Shown piece after piece: positions 36,384 to 44,103 of a DNA stretch of 64,000 nt. Position 1 is the stretch's first letter. Each line of letters opens with the position of its first letter. A program made the position numbers and the translations under genes. The notes below the pieces were generated by a model. That model did not search any database, was not told the origin of the DNA, and saw only the letters and a list, made by a program, of their open reading frames with translations. This stretch comes from SIG440 sp045648175 (lineage in GTDB: Bacteria; Bacillota; Clostridia; Monoglobales; Monoglobaceae): assembly GCA_045648175.1 (NCBI GenBank), contig JAZRNN010000030.1, positions 1 through 64,000 on the forward strand, read 5' to 3'.

Positions 36384-38738
36384 ATGCTCTGTACAAGATG
36401 CAAAAAGAATATGGCCGTGGTTTTTGTTACCAGAATGGAACCCGACGGCAAACAGGTAAATGAAGGCTATTGCCTTTCCTGTGCAAAAGAACTGAATATA
36501 GCCCCACTTGACAATATGTTAAAGGGTTTAGGGATGACCCCCGAAGAATTTGACAATATGAACAGCGAAAGCTTAGAGATGATGCGTGGTATGATGGACG
36601 GCGAAGATTTTGACCCGTCAGCTATTCTTGGCGAAGGATTCATGGACGCCGGAGATTTTGATGACAGCGAGGATGGCGGTGCAATGAAAAACTCACCCCT
36701 CTCCTTCCTTTCAAATATGTTGGGCGGTAATAAAGCTCCCAACGCGGAATATGCGCCCCAAAAGGAAAAATCAGCTAAAAACGACAAAAAGGATAAACCT
36801 AAAAACAAGCGTAAATTTCTTGATATGTATGGCACCAATCTAACCGCAAAGGCAAAACGAGGCGAGATTGACCGTGTGATTGGCAGAGAAGCCGAAATGA
36901 ACCGTGTTACACAAATTCTTAACCGTCGCACGAAAAACAATCCCGTGCTCATCGGCGAGCCGGGTGTTGGCAAAACCGCCATCGCAGAAGGTCTTGCCCT
37001 TAGAATTGCTGAAGGCAATGTGCCTGCAAAGCTTTTAGGTTATGAAATCTATCTCCTTGATATGGCGGCAATGGTTGCAGGAACACAGTTCCGCGGTCAG
37101 TTTGAATCACGTCTTAAAAGTCTTATTACAGAAGTCAAGGCTCTTGGCAATATCATTCTTGTCATAGACGAGGTGCACGTCCTCACCAAAGCAGGTGATG
37201 CAGAAGGTGCAATGAATGCGGGTAACATTTTAAAGCCTGCTCTTTCTCGTGGTGAAATACAGATTATCGGTGCAACCACACTAGAGGAATACCGCAAGCA
37301 TATCGAAAAGGACAGCGCTCTTGAACGCCGTTTTCAGTCTGTTATTGTCGAAGAACCATCTGTTGAAGAAACAATCGAAATGCTGAAAGGTATCAAGAGT
37401 TATTACGAGGACTATCACAAGGTAAAAATCACCGACGATATCATCCGTACAGCGGCAGTACTTTCAAAAAGATATATTACCGACAGATTTCTGCCTGACA
37501 AAGCTATTGACGTAATTGACGAGGCGGCATCCAAAGCAAATCTTGACAACACCGCGCTTGCAGACCTTGCAAAGCTAAAGGCTCGGCTTGATGAGGTTAA
37601 AACCGCTCAGGAGGAAATCGAAACCGCTCCTGATGGTGAAAATACCGACCCCACAGTAAATTACGAAAAAATTGCAGAGCTTAAAAGCCGTGAATGTCAG
37701 CTTGTATCTGCCATTGAAGAACTTGAAAAGAATACCGCTGATGTTTACCTTACCCCCGACGATTTGGCTGCTGTAATTGAAGGCTGGACAAAAATTCCTG
37801 TAAAAAATATTACCGAGTTTGAAACAAACCGACTGGTAAATCTTGAAGAACGTCTTCACCTTAACCTTATAGGTCAGAATGATGCTGTATCTGCAGTATC
37901 ACGTGGTATACGTCGCAAACGTGCAGGCTTCAGCCTTAAACGCAGACCTGCCTCATTTATCTTTGTAGGTCCCACAGGTGTTGGTAAAACCGAGCTCGTT
38001 AAACAGATTGCAAGGGAAGTTTTTGATACCGAGGATGCGCTTATCCGTTTTGATATGTCAGAATTCATGGAAAAGCATACAGTATCAAGACTTATTGGCT
38101 CGCCCCCGGGATATGTGGGTTATGACGATGCAGGACAGCTTACCGAAAAAATACGCCGTCACCCCTACTCTGTCATTTTGTTTGATGAGATTGAAAAGGC
38201 ACATCCCGATGTATTTAATATGCTTCTTCAAATTCTTGACGACGGACGAATCACCGACAGTCACGGCAAAACCGTTTCATTTGAGGACACTATCATTGTT
38301 ATGACATCCAATGCCGGAAGTGACAGCTTTGGCGGTGTTGCAGGCTTTGGTGCAACCAATAACGCATCTAATAAAATGAAGGCAGAAAAGGCTCTTAAAC
38401 AGATTTTTAGACCGGAATTTCTTAATCGAATTGACGAAATAATTGTCTTTGAGGAACTGACCCACGATGACCTTTTAAAAATCGTTGAACTTATGCTTGC
38501 AGATTTAAGTCGTGGTCTTACCGAAAAGGGTATTTCTATCGAGGTAACTGAGGGTGCAAAAGAGCTTATTTGCAAAGACGGTTACAACAGTCAGTACGGA
38601 GCACGTCCGATGCGCAGATATATCGAAAGACATATCGAAGACAAACTTGCCCATATGTTTATCGGCAATGAGATTTCTGCAGGAAATACAATTATTGTTG
38701 ACGAAACAAATGGCGAAATCACCGTAAAAATAAAATAA
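36384..38738 (+). CDS. clpE: ClpE-like AAA+ unfoldase with N-terminal zinc finger
   Basis: 784 residues from the ATG at 36384 with GGAGGTATAACA upstream. Cysteines 3, 6, 30 and 33 form a four-Cys zinc finger in place of the double Clp N domain, as in ClpE. A charged linker runs to about residue 150. AAA+ module 1 has Walker A GEPGVGKT at 191-198. A UVR-like coiled segment (YEKIAELKSRE) lies between the modules. AAA+ module 2 has Walker A GPTGVGKT near 529 and the GSPPGYVGYDDAG pore segment. It probably feeds substrates to ClpP; clpP is not in the window. Confidence 0.88.
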   Translation: MLCTRCKKNMAVVFVTRMEPDGKQVNEGYCLSCAKELNIAPLDNMLKGLGMTPEEFDNMNSESLEMMRGMMDGEDFDPSAILGEGFMDAGDFDDSEDGGAMKNSPLSFLSNMLGGNKAPNAEYAPQKEKSAKNDKKDKPKNKRKFLDMYGTNLTAKAKRGEIDRVIGREAEMNRVTQILNRRTKNNPVLIGEPGVGKTAIAEGLALRIAEGNVPAKLLGYEIYLLDMAAMVAGTQFRGQFESRLKSLITEVKALGNIILVIDEVHVLTKAGDAEGAMNAGNILKPALSRGEIQIIGATTLEEYRKHIEKDSALERRFQSVIVEEPSVEETIEMLKGIKSYYEDYHKVKITDDIIRTAAVLSKRYITDRFLPDKAIDVIDEAASKANLDNTALADLAKLKARLDEVKTAQEEIETAPDGENTDPTVNYEKIAELKSRECQLVSAIEELEKNTADVYLTPDDLAAVIEGWTKIPVKNITEFETNRLVNLEERLHLNLIGQNDAVSAVSRGIRRKRAGFSLKRRPASFIFVGPTGVGKTELVKQIAREVFDTEDALIRFDMSEFMEKHTVSRLIGSPPGYVGYDDAGQLTEKIRRHPYSVILFDEIEKAHPDVFNMLLQILDDGRITDSHGKTVSFEDTIIVMTSNAGSDSFGGVAGFGATNNASNKMKAEKALKQIFRPEFLNRIDEIIVFEELTHDDLLKIVELMLADLSRGLTEKGISIEVTEGAKELICKDGYNSQYGARPMRRYIERHIEDKLAHMFIGNEISAGNTIIVDETNGEITVKIK

Positions 38739-38744
38739 ACAGTT

Positions 38745-38773
38745 ACAGGGTGTACCAAACTGGTACACCCTGT
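38745..38773. terminator. Bidirectional terminator between clpE and Mn catalase
   Basis: A 12-bp perfect stem, ACAGGGTGTACC and GGTACACCCTGT, around AAACT lies between the convergent clpE and catalase genes. Confidence 0.85.
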
Positions 38774-38783
38774 ATTATTAAAA

Positions 38784-39455
38784 TTATTGATTAAACGATG
38801 GTTTACTTACATCTTTTTCGTCCACCTTTTCGCCGCCTGTTGATGGCTCTGACATACTAAAATACATTCTGGCAGCTTTAGTTGTGCCGAAATCACGGTT
38901 TGAGCCCGTATTCTGAACCTTATTAAAGGCATCGCGGAACATCGCATTGTGAGCTTCCTCTCTGTTGAGGAGAAAATCTATTGTTTCTTTTACCTGTTTA
39001 TCATCAATCTGTCTGTAAAGATATTCATATACAACCTTGGCACGTTGTTCTGATGCAATATTTGACAGCAAATCCGCACACAAATCACCTGTGACACTTA
39101 CATAATCACTCGTCCAGGAATACCCCGATGCATTTATCAGTCCCGGATTTAATCCTAGAAGAACGTGTGTCTGTATCTCGCCTGCAGGAACCTTCTCGGC
39201 ATCCACATCGTGTCCGTTAAGAAGGTTAATTGTCTGAGCAATCATTTCCATATGACCAAGCTCTTCTGCCGCAATGTCCAGAAACAAATCCTTGATTTCG
39301 GGGTCTTTAATTCTGAAACTTTGTGACATATACTGCATTGCTGCCTTAAGCTCGCCGTTTGCACCGCCAAGCTGTTCCTGCAAAAGTGCCGCATACTGAG
39401 GATTAGGTTTTTCAACAGATACCGGATGGAATAAAAGTTTTTCGTGTTTAAACAT
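38784..39455 (-). CDS. Manganese catalase family protein (CotJC-like)
   Basis: 223 residues with a ferritin-like fold. Dimanganese ligands are recognisable: GELKAAMQYM near residue 34, AAEELGHMEM near 66 and IASEQRAKVVYEYL near 136, plus NREEAHNAMF near 168. It disproportionates hydrogen peroxide. In spore formers the same family includes the coat protein CotJC, so it may be vegetative or spore-associated. The neighbouring rubredoxin and flavodiiron genes add to an oxidative-defence theme. Confidence 0.9.
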   Translation of the reverse strand: MFKHEKLLFHPVSVEKPNPQYAALLQEQLGGANGELKAAMQYMSQSFRIKDPEIKDLFLDIAAEELGHMEMIAQTINLLNGHDVDAEKVPAGEIQTHVLLGLNPGLINASGYSWTSDYVSVTGDLCADLLSNIASEQRAKVVYEYLYRQIDDKQVKETIDFLLNREEAHNAMFRDAFNKVQNTGSNRDFGTTKAARMYFSMSEPSTGGEKVDEKDVSKPSFNQ

Positions 39456-39523
39456 AGTCTGACCTCACTTTATTTTTTTGTCTATTTTTTCCGTATCTGT
39501 AGTTTTTATTCATAAATGAGGTT

Positions 39524-41977
39524 TTATTGACCTTCAATCAATCCATATTTAATTTTTACTCTCTCTAGTTTCTCAATCATAGGCTTTGCCATAATCCAAA
39601 GGAAAAACGTGGTAGATATTGCGTGAACCGTATCAAATGGCAACCCCGATACACACGCTACCGCAATCATTTTTAAATCAGGTTTTGCCTGTACCATAAA
39701 GACGGTTGCAGTATTCATTATTCCGCCGTAAACCGCAAAGGTGACAACCAAACCGAAAAGACACAGCATAATTCTGATTTTTTTCAAAGCACCCCCGAAA
39801 ACTATTCCCGACAAAAAACCAATTATACCAAGTGCAAACATCTGCCATGGTGTCCAGGGGCCCTGACCAAAAATGAAATTTGATACAAATGCACTAATTG
39901 CACCAACCAAAAATCCCGTTTCGCCACCAAAGCACACACCGGTAATAATCACAATAGCTACCATCGGATTAAAGTGCGGCACCATAAAGAACGCTGCTCT
40001 TCCCGCTACATCAAGCGCACACAAAACGCTTATCAGCACAAGCTCTCTTGCCTGAGGTTTTCTTTTTTCAAATAACATACAAAATGGTATCAAGGTTTCC
40101 ATTATTATAATCAAACTTATGGCATAATACTTTCGGTCAAACGAAAAGAATTTCCCCAGATAAATTGTAAAGGGTATCGCAAACAAGATAAACATTACCA
40201 TAACAAAAGTATTTTTAGATAGCTTGTTTTTTGTGGGCAACGGTGGTTTCAGCGTAAATTCATTTTTAACATCAGGGAAATAGGTATCATTTTTTTCTAT
40301 CTTTCGTTCAGAGACAACCCCGCCACAAGCAAGAATTACATCCTCCGCTAACACCGCATCAGGAAGATACGTCCGTGCCATACGGTTTGCGGCTGTTGTA
40401 TAAAAGCTCTTTCCCGCAAAAAATTCCCTTGGATGTCCCTGAGAGGTGATGTTGCCGTCAAAAAACATTGCACATCTATCTGCATATTCAGCACAGAACT
40501 CAATATCATGAGATACCATAACAATGGTAGTACCTTGTGATTTGAGGTCTTTGATAATACTTGAAAAAATCTGTTTAAAATGTGCATCAAACCCCTTTGT
40601 AGGTTCGTCAAGTAGTAAAATTTCAGGAGTCATCATAAGTACTTTTGCAAGAGCAGCTCTTTGCTGTTCGCCACCCGATAAGTCATATGGATGGCTTTCA
40701 AGCAAATTATCTATACGACACAGACGTGAAATATATTTTACCTTTTCATTTTTTTCTTCTTTGGACATTTTTTTGCCCGAAAGCATATCTGAAAGTTCCT
40801 TATAAACTGTATTATTCACAAACAAGTCTTGCGGTTTTTGAGGGAGCACACCTAAAATGCCTTTATATAACCCATGCACCTTGTAAATTTCTTCACCAAA
40901 TATCCGCACATCGCCCCTGTACGGTTTATTTAATCCCGATATTAATGACAGGGCTGTTGTCTTGCCCGTTCCGTTTGCGCCTACTATCGCAAAGAATTCA
41001 CCCTTATTTACGCAAAGATTTATACCTTTTACAACATCAGGCAAATCCTTTTCATAACGAAACCACACATCTCTTAATTCTACAACAACATCAGAATATA
41101 CGTTATTATCCTTAATTTTAGGTATCAACTCAGCCTTTAAAGGTTTTGTTTTTGAATATTCGCCAAGCCACTTTCTGCCTTGACCAACTGTTATGGGGCA
41201 TTTGGTGTTATCACCCACAGAACTATGTATCCGCATCGGAGTCGGTATGGCAAAATACATATCGTGATTTTCTTTTTTTAGTTTTTCGCCAACATTTTCA
41301 GGATTTCCGTCTGCGATAATTTTGCCGTTATCCATAACAATTACTCTGTCTGAAATGGGAAATACGTCCTCCAGCCGATGCTCCGACAAAATAATCGTTG
41401 TGCCAAGCTCGCGGTTTATCTTTTCAAGAGTTTTAAAAAAGTTTTGTGCCGCAATTGGGTCAAGCTGAGCAGTTGGCTCGTCCAGTATTAGCACCGATGG
41501 CTGCATAACCATCACGGAAGCAAGGTTAAGGAGTTGTTTTTCGCCCCCGGAAAGTTCGGTCACATTTTTATAAAACCAGTTTTGTATACCAAAAAATGAT
41601 GCCATTTCAGAAACTCTTGACCTGATTTCTGAGTTAGGATAACCAAGACTTTCAAGACCAAACGCCAATTCGTGCCACACCTTGTCTGTGACAATCTGAG
41701 CATCAGGGCTTTGCATTACAAAACCGATTCTGCTTGCTTGTTCCAAAGTTGAAGTTTCTGATAATAATTTGCTGTTAAAATCTATTGACCCAACCATTTC
41801 ACCAAAGGGAGCAAGTGAAGATTTAAAAAGTCGCAGCAAAGTTGTCTTTCCGCAACCGGACTTACCACACAAAGTTACAAATTCGCCATTATTTATAGTT
41901 ATGTTTATACCGTCAAGAGCTTTTACGCATCTGTTGGGATAAGTAAAACTCAGATTTTTGATTTTAAAGACTTCCAC
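39524..41977 (-). CDS. ECF transporter fusion: EcfA-EcfA ATPases plus S component
   Basis: 817 residues from a GTG with GGGAGGCGAGAAG upstream. ATPase 1 (about 1-245): Walker A GKSGCGKTT near 38, signature LSGGEKQLL. ATPase 2 (about 298-530): Walker A GANGTGKTT, signature LSGGEQQRAA. After a linker comes a membrane domain from about 590 to 805, with several hydrophobic segments and the substrate-domain stretch GRAAFFMVPHFNPM. In most ECF systems the two ATPases and the S component are separate proteins. The S part most resembles general/cobalamin-type S components (CbrT-like); the vitamin transported is not certain. It overlaps ecfT by 28 nt. Confidence 0.85.
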   Translation of the reverse strand: MEVFKIKNLSFTYPNRCVKALDGINITINNGEFVTLCGKSGCGKTTLLRLFKSSLAPFGEMVGSIDFNSKLLSETSTLEQASRIGFVMQSPDAQIVTDKVWHELAFGLESLGYPNSEIRSRVSEMASFFGIQNWFYKNVTELSGGEKQLLNLASVMVMQPSVLILDEPTAQLDPIAAQNFFKTLEKINRELGTTIILSEHRLEDVFPISDRVIVMDNGKIIADGNPENVGEKLKKENHDMYFAIPTPMRIHSSVGDNTKCPITVGQGRKWLGEYSKTKPLKAELIPKIKDNNVYSDVVVELRDVWFRYEKDLPDVVKGINLCVNKGEFFAIVGANGTGKTTALSLISGLNKPYRGDVRIFGEEIYKVHGLYKGILGVLPQKPQDLFVNNTVYKELSDMLSGKKMSKEEKNEKVKYISRLCRIDNLLESHPYDLSGGEQQRAALAKVLMMTPEILLLDEPTKGFDAHFKQIFSSIIKDLKSQGTTIVMVSHDIEFCAEYADRCAMFFDGNITSQGHPREFFAGKSFYTTAANRMARTYLPDAVLAEDVILACGGVVSERKIEKNDTYFPDVKNEFTLKPPLPTKNKLSKNTFVMVMFILFAIPFTIYLGKFFSFDRKYYAISLIIIMETLIPFCMLFEKRKPQARELVLISVLCALDVAGRAAFFMVPHFNPMVAIVIITGVCFGGETGFLVGAISAFVSNFIFGQGPWTPWQMFALGIIGFLSGIVFGGALKKIRIMLCLFGLVVTFAVYGGIMNTATVFMVQAKPDLKMIAVACVSGLPFDTVHAISTTFFLWIMAKPMIEKLERVKIKYGLIEGQ

Positions 41978-42834
41978 CTTCTCGCCTCCCTTTGGTCAAT
42001 AACTATTGGAATTATACAAAGTGCAAAATATGCAACAAAAGTGCTTACTGTAAAAAACGATGGTTCAACAGCAGTCATTGACGGAAAATAACTAAAATAC
42101 ATTCCGCCCATTATACCACATACAAGAGTATATATTCCCAAAAAAACGATACATACCAAAGCTTTTGCATCACGCTTGTCAAAAACAAATATTGAAAAGG
42201 CTGTTCTTCTCAGTGTTCCATATCCACGGGATTTCATACTGTCCGCAGTTTCAATTGAATTTTCTAAAGTGCGACTTATCATTATTGACAAAACCCTGAG
42301 TCCGCCTTTTGCCTTTTTAATTATATTACCGCCTGTTATGCCACATCCTATTCCTTGTTGTGCATTTATCACATCTTTAAGCTGTGTTGAAAATTGCGGA
42401 ACAAACCTAAGTGTCATCGAAATAACCAGAGAAATAGACGGAATGATTCGCCCAAACAGCCATAAGGTTTTGTCGCTTGTCATAATCTCAGTGCAACACG
42501 AGAACCAGCAAACAACGCTTATAATCATCATTGAAGCGGCAATACCATATATAAATGCCTCTAAAGTCAGTGGGTTTCCGCTTGGCAAATATCCCAATAT
42601 TGTGGCACCGTTGTGGTTTACCAACGGGTTTATAAACGCCATAGCAAGCATTACGGGCATCATATATGCAAAATTTTTCATACCCCTTCGGCGCTTAATA
42701 CTTATAAGATATACAACTCCGCTGAAAAGAGAGATACAAAGACATACCGGATGCATAAAAACGCACGAAAAGCCTATTACAAATATAAAATATATAAAAT
42801 TTACAAATGGATGATAGTTTTTAAATTCACTCAT
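41950..42834 (-). CDS. ecfT: ECF transporter transmembrane component EcfT
   Basis: 294 residues with about six membrane segments. The EcfT coupling motif is seen as SRTLENSIETADSMKSRGYG, with the Ala-Arg-Gly-like signature near residue 205 that contacts the ATPases. It forms the membrane scaffold for the fused EcfA-EcfA-S protein encoded directly after it. A strong sigma-A promoter lies just upstream. Confidence 0.87.
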   Translation of the reverse strand: MSEFKNYHPFVNFIYFIFVIGFSCVFMHPVCLCISLFSGVVYLISIKRRRGMKNFAYMMPVMLAMAFINPLVNHNGATILGYLPSGNPLTLEAFIYGIAASMMIISVVCWFSCCTEIMTSDKTLWLFGRIIPSISLVISMTLRFVPQFSTQLKDVINAQQGIGCGITGGNIIKKAKGGLRVLSIMISRTLENSIETADSMKSRGYGTLRRTAFSIFVFDKRDAKALVCIVFLGIYTLVCGIMGGMYFSYFPSMTAVEPSFFTVSTFVAYFALCIIPIVIDQREARRWKSLKSKI

Positions 42835-42871
42835 AAATCTGCCTTTCGTTAATCAATGTAAGATACTTTTT

Positions 42872-42900
42872 ATTTTAGTTTATATGAATAGTTTTGTCAA
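42872..42900 (-). promoter_or_regulatory. Strong sigma-A-type promoter of ecfT
   Basis: On the minus strand TTGACA (42895-42900), a 17-nt spacer and TAAAAT (42872-42877), about 38 nt before the ecfT start. Its presence means ecfT does not depend on the transcription unit that ends just upstream. Confidence 0.85.
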
Positions 42901-42913
42901 CAAAAAATGAACA

Positions 42914-43261
42914 TAAAAAAAGTGACCCTTGACTGCATCCATTTCTGCAACCAAGGGTCACTTCTGTTCACTCTTTGTATCTAGCATCAATTGTTTACCT
43001 CACTTTCCTAATCTGTTCTCCACATCTTTCGCAATCTTTTTAAACACATATTTTTAATCTTCCTCTAATGAGAACAACCTGATGTTTAAGATGTACTACC
43101 TCTATAGAGAACGAGTCCTCAACTTTTCAAACAAAGGCTTTTAAATTTATATCTCTTTCTTTAATCTATATAAACCGTTTATACACCGTCGTGTTTGTTG
43201 CTGCCTTCATTTTCAAGTTTTGAAGCTTTACTTTTTCATTGGACTGTACCTTCCTTTCCTT
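42914..43261 (-). ncRNA. Orphan transcription unit of about 350 nt, no recognised RNA family
   Basis: A consensus promoter starts it and a strong terminator ends it; no ORF longer than 14 codons is supported by a ribosome-binding site. Two tiny ORFs have one. The first, 43008-43049, reads MCLKRLRKMWRTD and has AGAGGA upstream. The second, 42958-42987, reads MLDTKSEQK and has GTGAGG upstream; its TGA lies in the 5' arm of the terminator. GTTCTC-N4-GAGG occurs twice (43107-43112 and 43070-43075 as complements) and can pair with GAGAAC inside the first tiny ORF (43015-43020). It does not match the ends of tmRNA, the RNase P core motif, SRP RNA, a T-box or a cobalamin riboswitch. This unit, the ecfT promoter and the small plus-strand unit account for the 620-nt gene-free stretch. 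Confidence 0.6.
42921..42962 (-). terminator. Intrinsic terminator of the orphan unit
   Basis: On the minus strand AGTGACCCTTG and CAAGGGTCACT form an 11-bp perfect stem, with an inner TGCA/TGCA pairing, followed by a run of seven T. It stops transcription about 80 nt before ecfT. Confidence 0.92.
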
Positions 43262-43267
43262 GATTTA

Positions 43268-43296
43268 AGTGTAGCACATTTAAACCCCTATTTCAA
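43268..43296 (-). promoter_or_regulatory. Sigma-A-type promoter of the orphan unit
   Basis: On the minus strand TTGAAA (43291-43296), a 17-nt spacer and TACACT (43268-43273). Predicted transcription start is near 43261. Confidence 0.8.
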
Positions 43297-43370
43297 TTGA
43301 CAAATTATAAAAAGTGAAAACATCTTTTTTGTTCATATAGCAGAAATTGCGGAGTTTTATAAAATTTTTC

Positions 43371-43400
43371 TTTACAATACCTATTATATTATGGTATAAT
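43371..43400 (+). promoter_or_regulatory. Plus-strand sigma-A-like promoter facing a terminator
   Basis: TTTACA (43371-43376), an 18-nt spacer and a perfect TATAAT (43395-43400) on the plus strand. The only downstream element is a terminator starting about 15 nt after the predicted start, so a transcript of roughly 45 nt is expected. Confidence 0.5.
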
Positions 43401-43421
43401 ATTTTTTGTTGGGCGTTTAAA

Positions 43422-43447
43422 AAGAACCTTGGCTAACCAGGGTTCTT
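43422..43447. terminator. Bidirectional terminator after the phosphoribosyltransferase gene
   Basis: AAGAACCTTGG and CCAGGGTTCTT form an 11-bp stem (one G-U pair) around CTAA with T runs on both sides. It ends the minus-strand purine operon and would also stop the plus-strand unit that begins near 43407. Confidence 0.85.
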
Positions 43448-43458
43448 TTTTTGCTTTA

Positions 43459-44019
43459 TTATTTAATTATACTACCGTCCGCGTGAAATACAGGAAGCGG
43501 TTCAAGATAAGTAATATCTTCACGACCAATAGCGTCGCCTTCGGCAAGAACAGCCATTCTACCGACAACAATTCCGCCAACCTGATTAATAAGTTTTTCA
43601 AGTGCCGCCAATGACTCACCTGTGCTGATAACGTCATCAACAATCAAAACACGCTTGCCGTTCATCGCCTCTGCCTCTTCAGCACCCACGCAAAGAGTCT
43701 GCTTGTGGGCAGTAGTAATAGAATCCACTTCGGTGGTGATTACATCCTTCATATAAAGCTTTGGGCCCTTACGTGCAACGATATAATAGTTGTGACCTGC
43801 CTGACGTGCCATTTCATAAAGAAGGGGAATTCCCTTTGACTCGGCAGTAATCATTACATCACATTCCGGTGCTTTTTTCAGAAGTTCACGTGCGCAGTTT
43901 ACTGTAATTTCCACATCGCCAAACATAATAAATGCGCCAATATAAAAATCATCTGATACCTTGCAAAGAGGAAGTTCACGTTCTACTCCCGCAATTTCCA
44001 TTTTGTAAAACTTTTCCAT
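43459..44019 (-). CDS. Purine phosphoribosyltransferase (adenine/xanthine type)
   Basis: 186 residues. The PRPP-binding motif is VLIVDDVISTGESLAAL near residue 124, and the pyrophosphate loop region is TAESKGIPLLYEMA near 58. Size and motif order fit type I purine phosphoribosyltransferases such as Apt or Xpt, which convert a free base and PRPP to the nucleotide. The base cannot be fixed from sequence. It follows an NCS2 purine permease, so the two form an uptake-and-salvage pair. Confidence 0.88.
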   Translation of the reverse strand: MEKFYKMEIAGVERELPLCKVSDDFYIGAFIMFGDVEITVNCARELLKKAPECDVMITAESKGIPLLYEMARQAGHNYYIVARKGPKLYMKDVITTEVDSITTAHKQTLCVGAEEAEAMNGKRVLIVDDVISTGESLAALEKLINQVGGIVVGRMAVLAEGDAIGREDITYLEPLPVFHADGSIIK

Positions 44020-44103
44020 TTATGTCACTACTCCTTTGAAATTATATACATAGTACATCCCTCGCCTTGAAGACGAGGGACTTCTTGTCTTCAATAATAT
44101 ATT

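Noticed and set aside
42176..42814. 212-codon plus-strand open frame opposite ecfT
   Set aside because: It is the mirror of the membrane-protein gene ecfT, has no ribosome-binding site and encodes no recognisable motif.
42835..43300. Cobalamin riboswitch, T-box, tmRNA, RNase P RNA or SRP RNA upstream of ecfT
   Set aside because: None of the hallmark sequences (B12 box, T-box GGTGG core, tmRNA ends, GAGGAAAGTCC of RNase P, SRP GGAAGCA loop) is found in the transcript.
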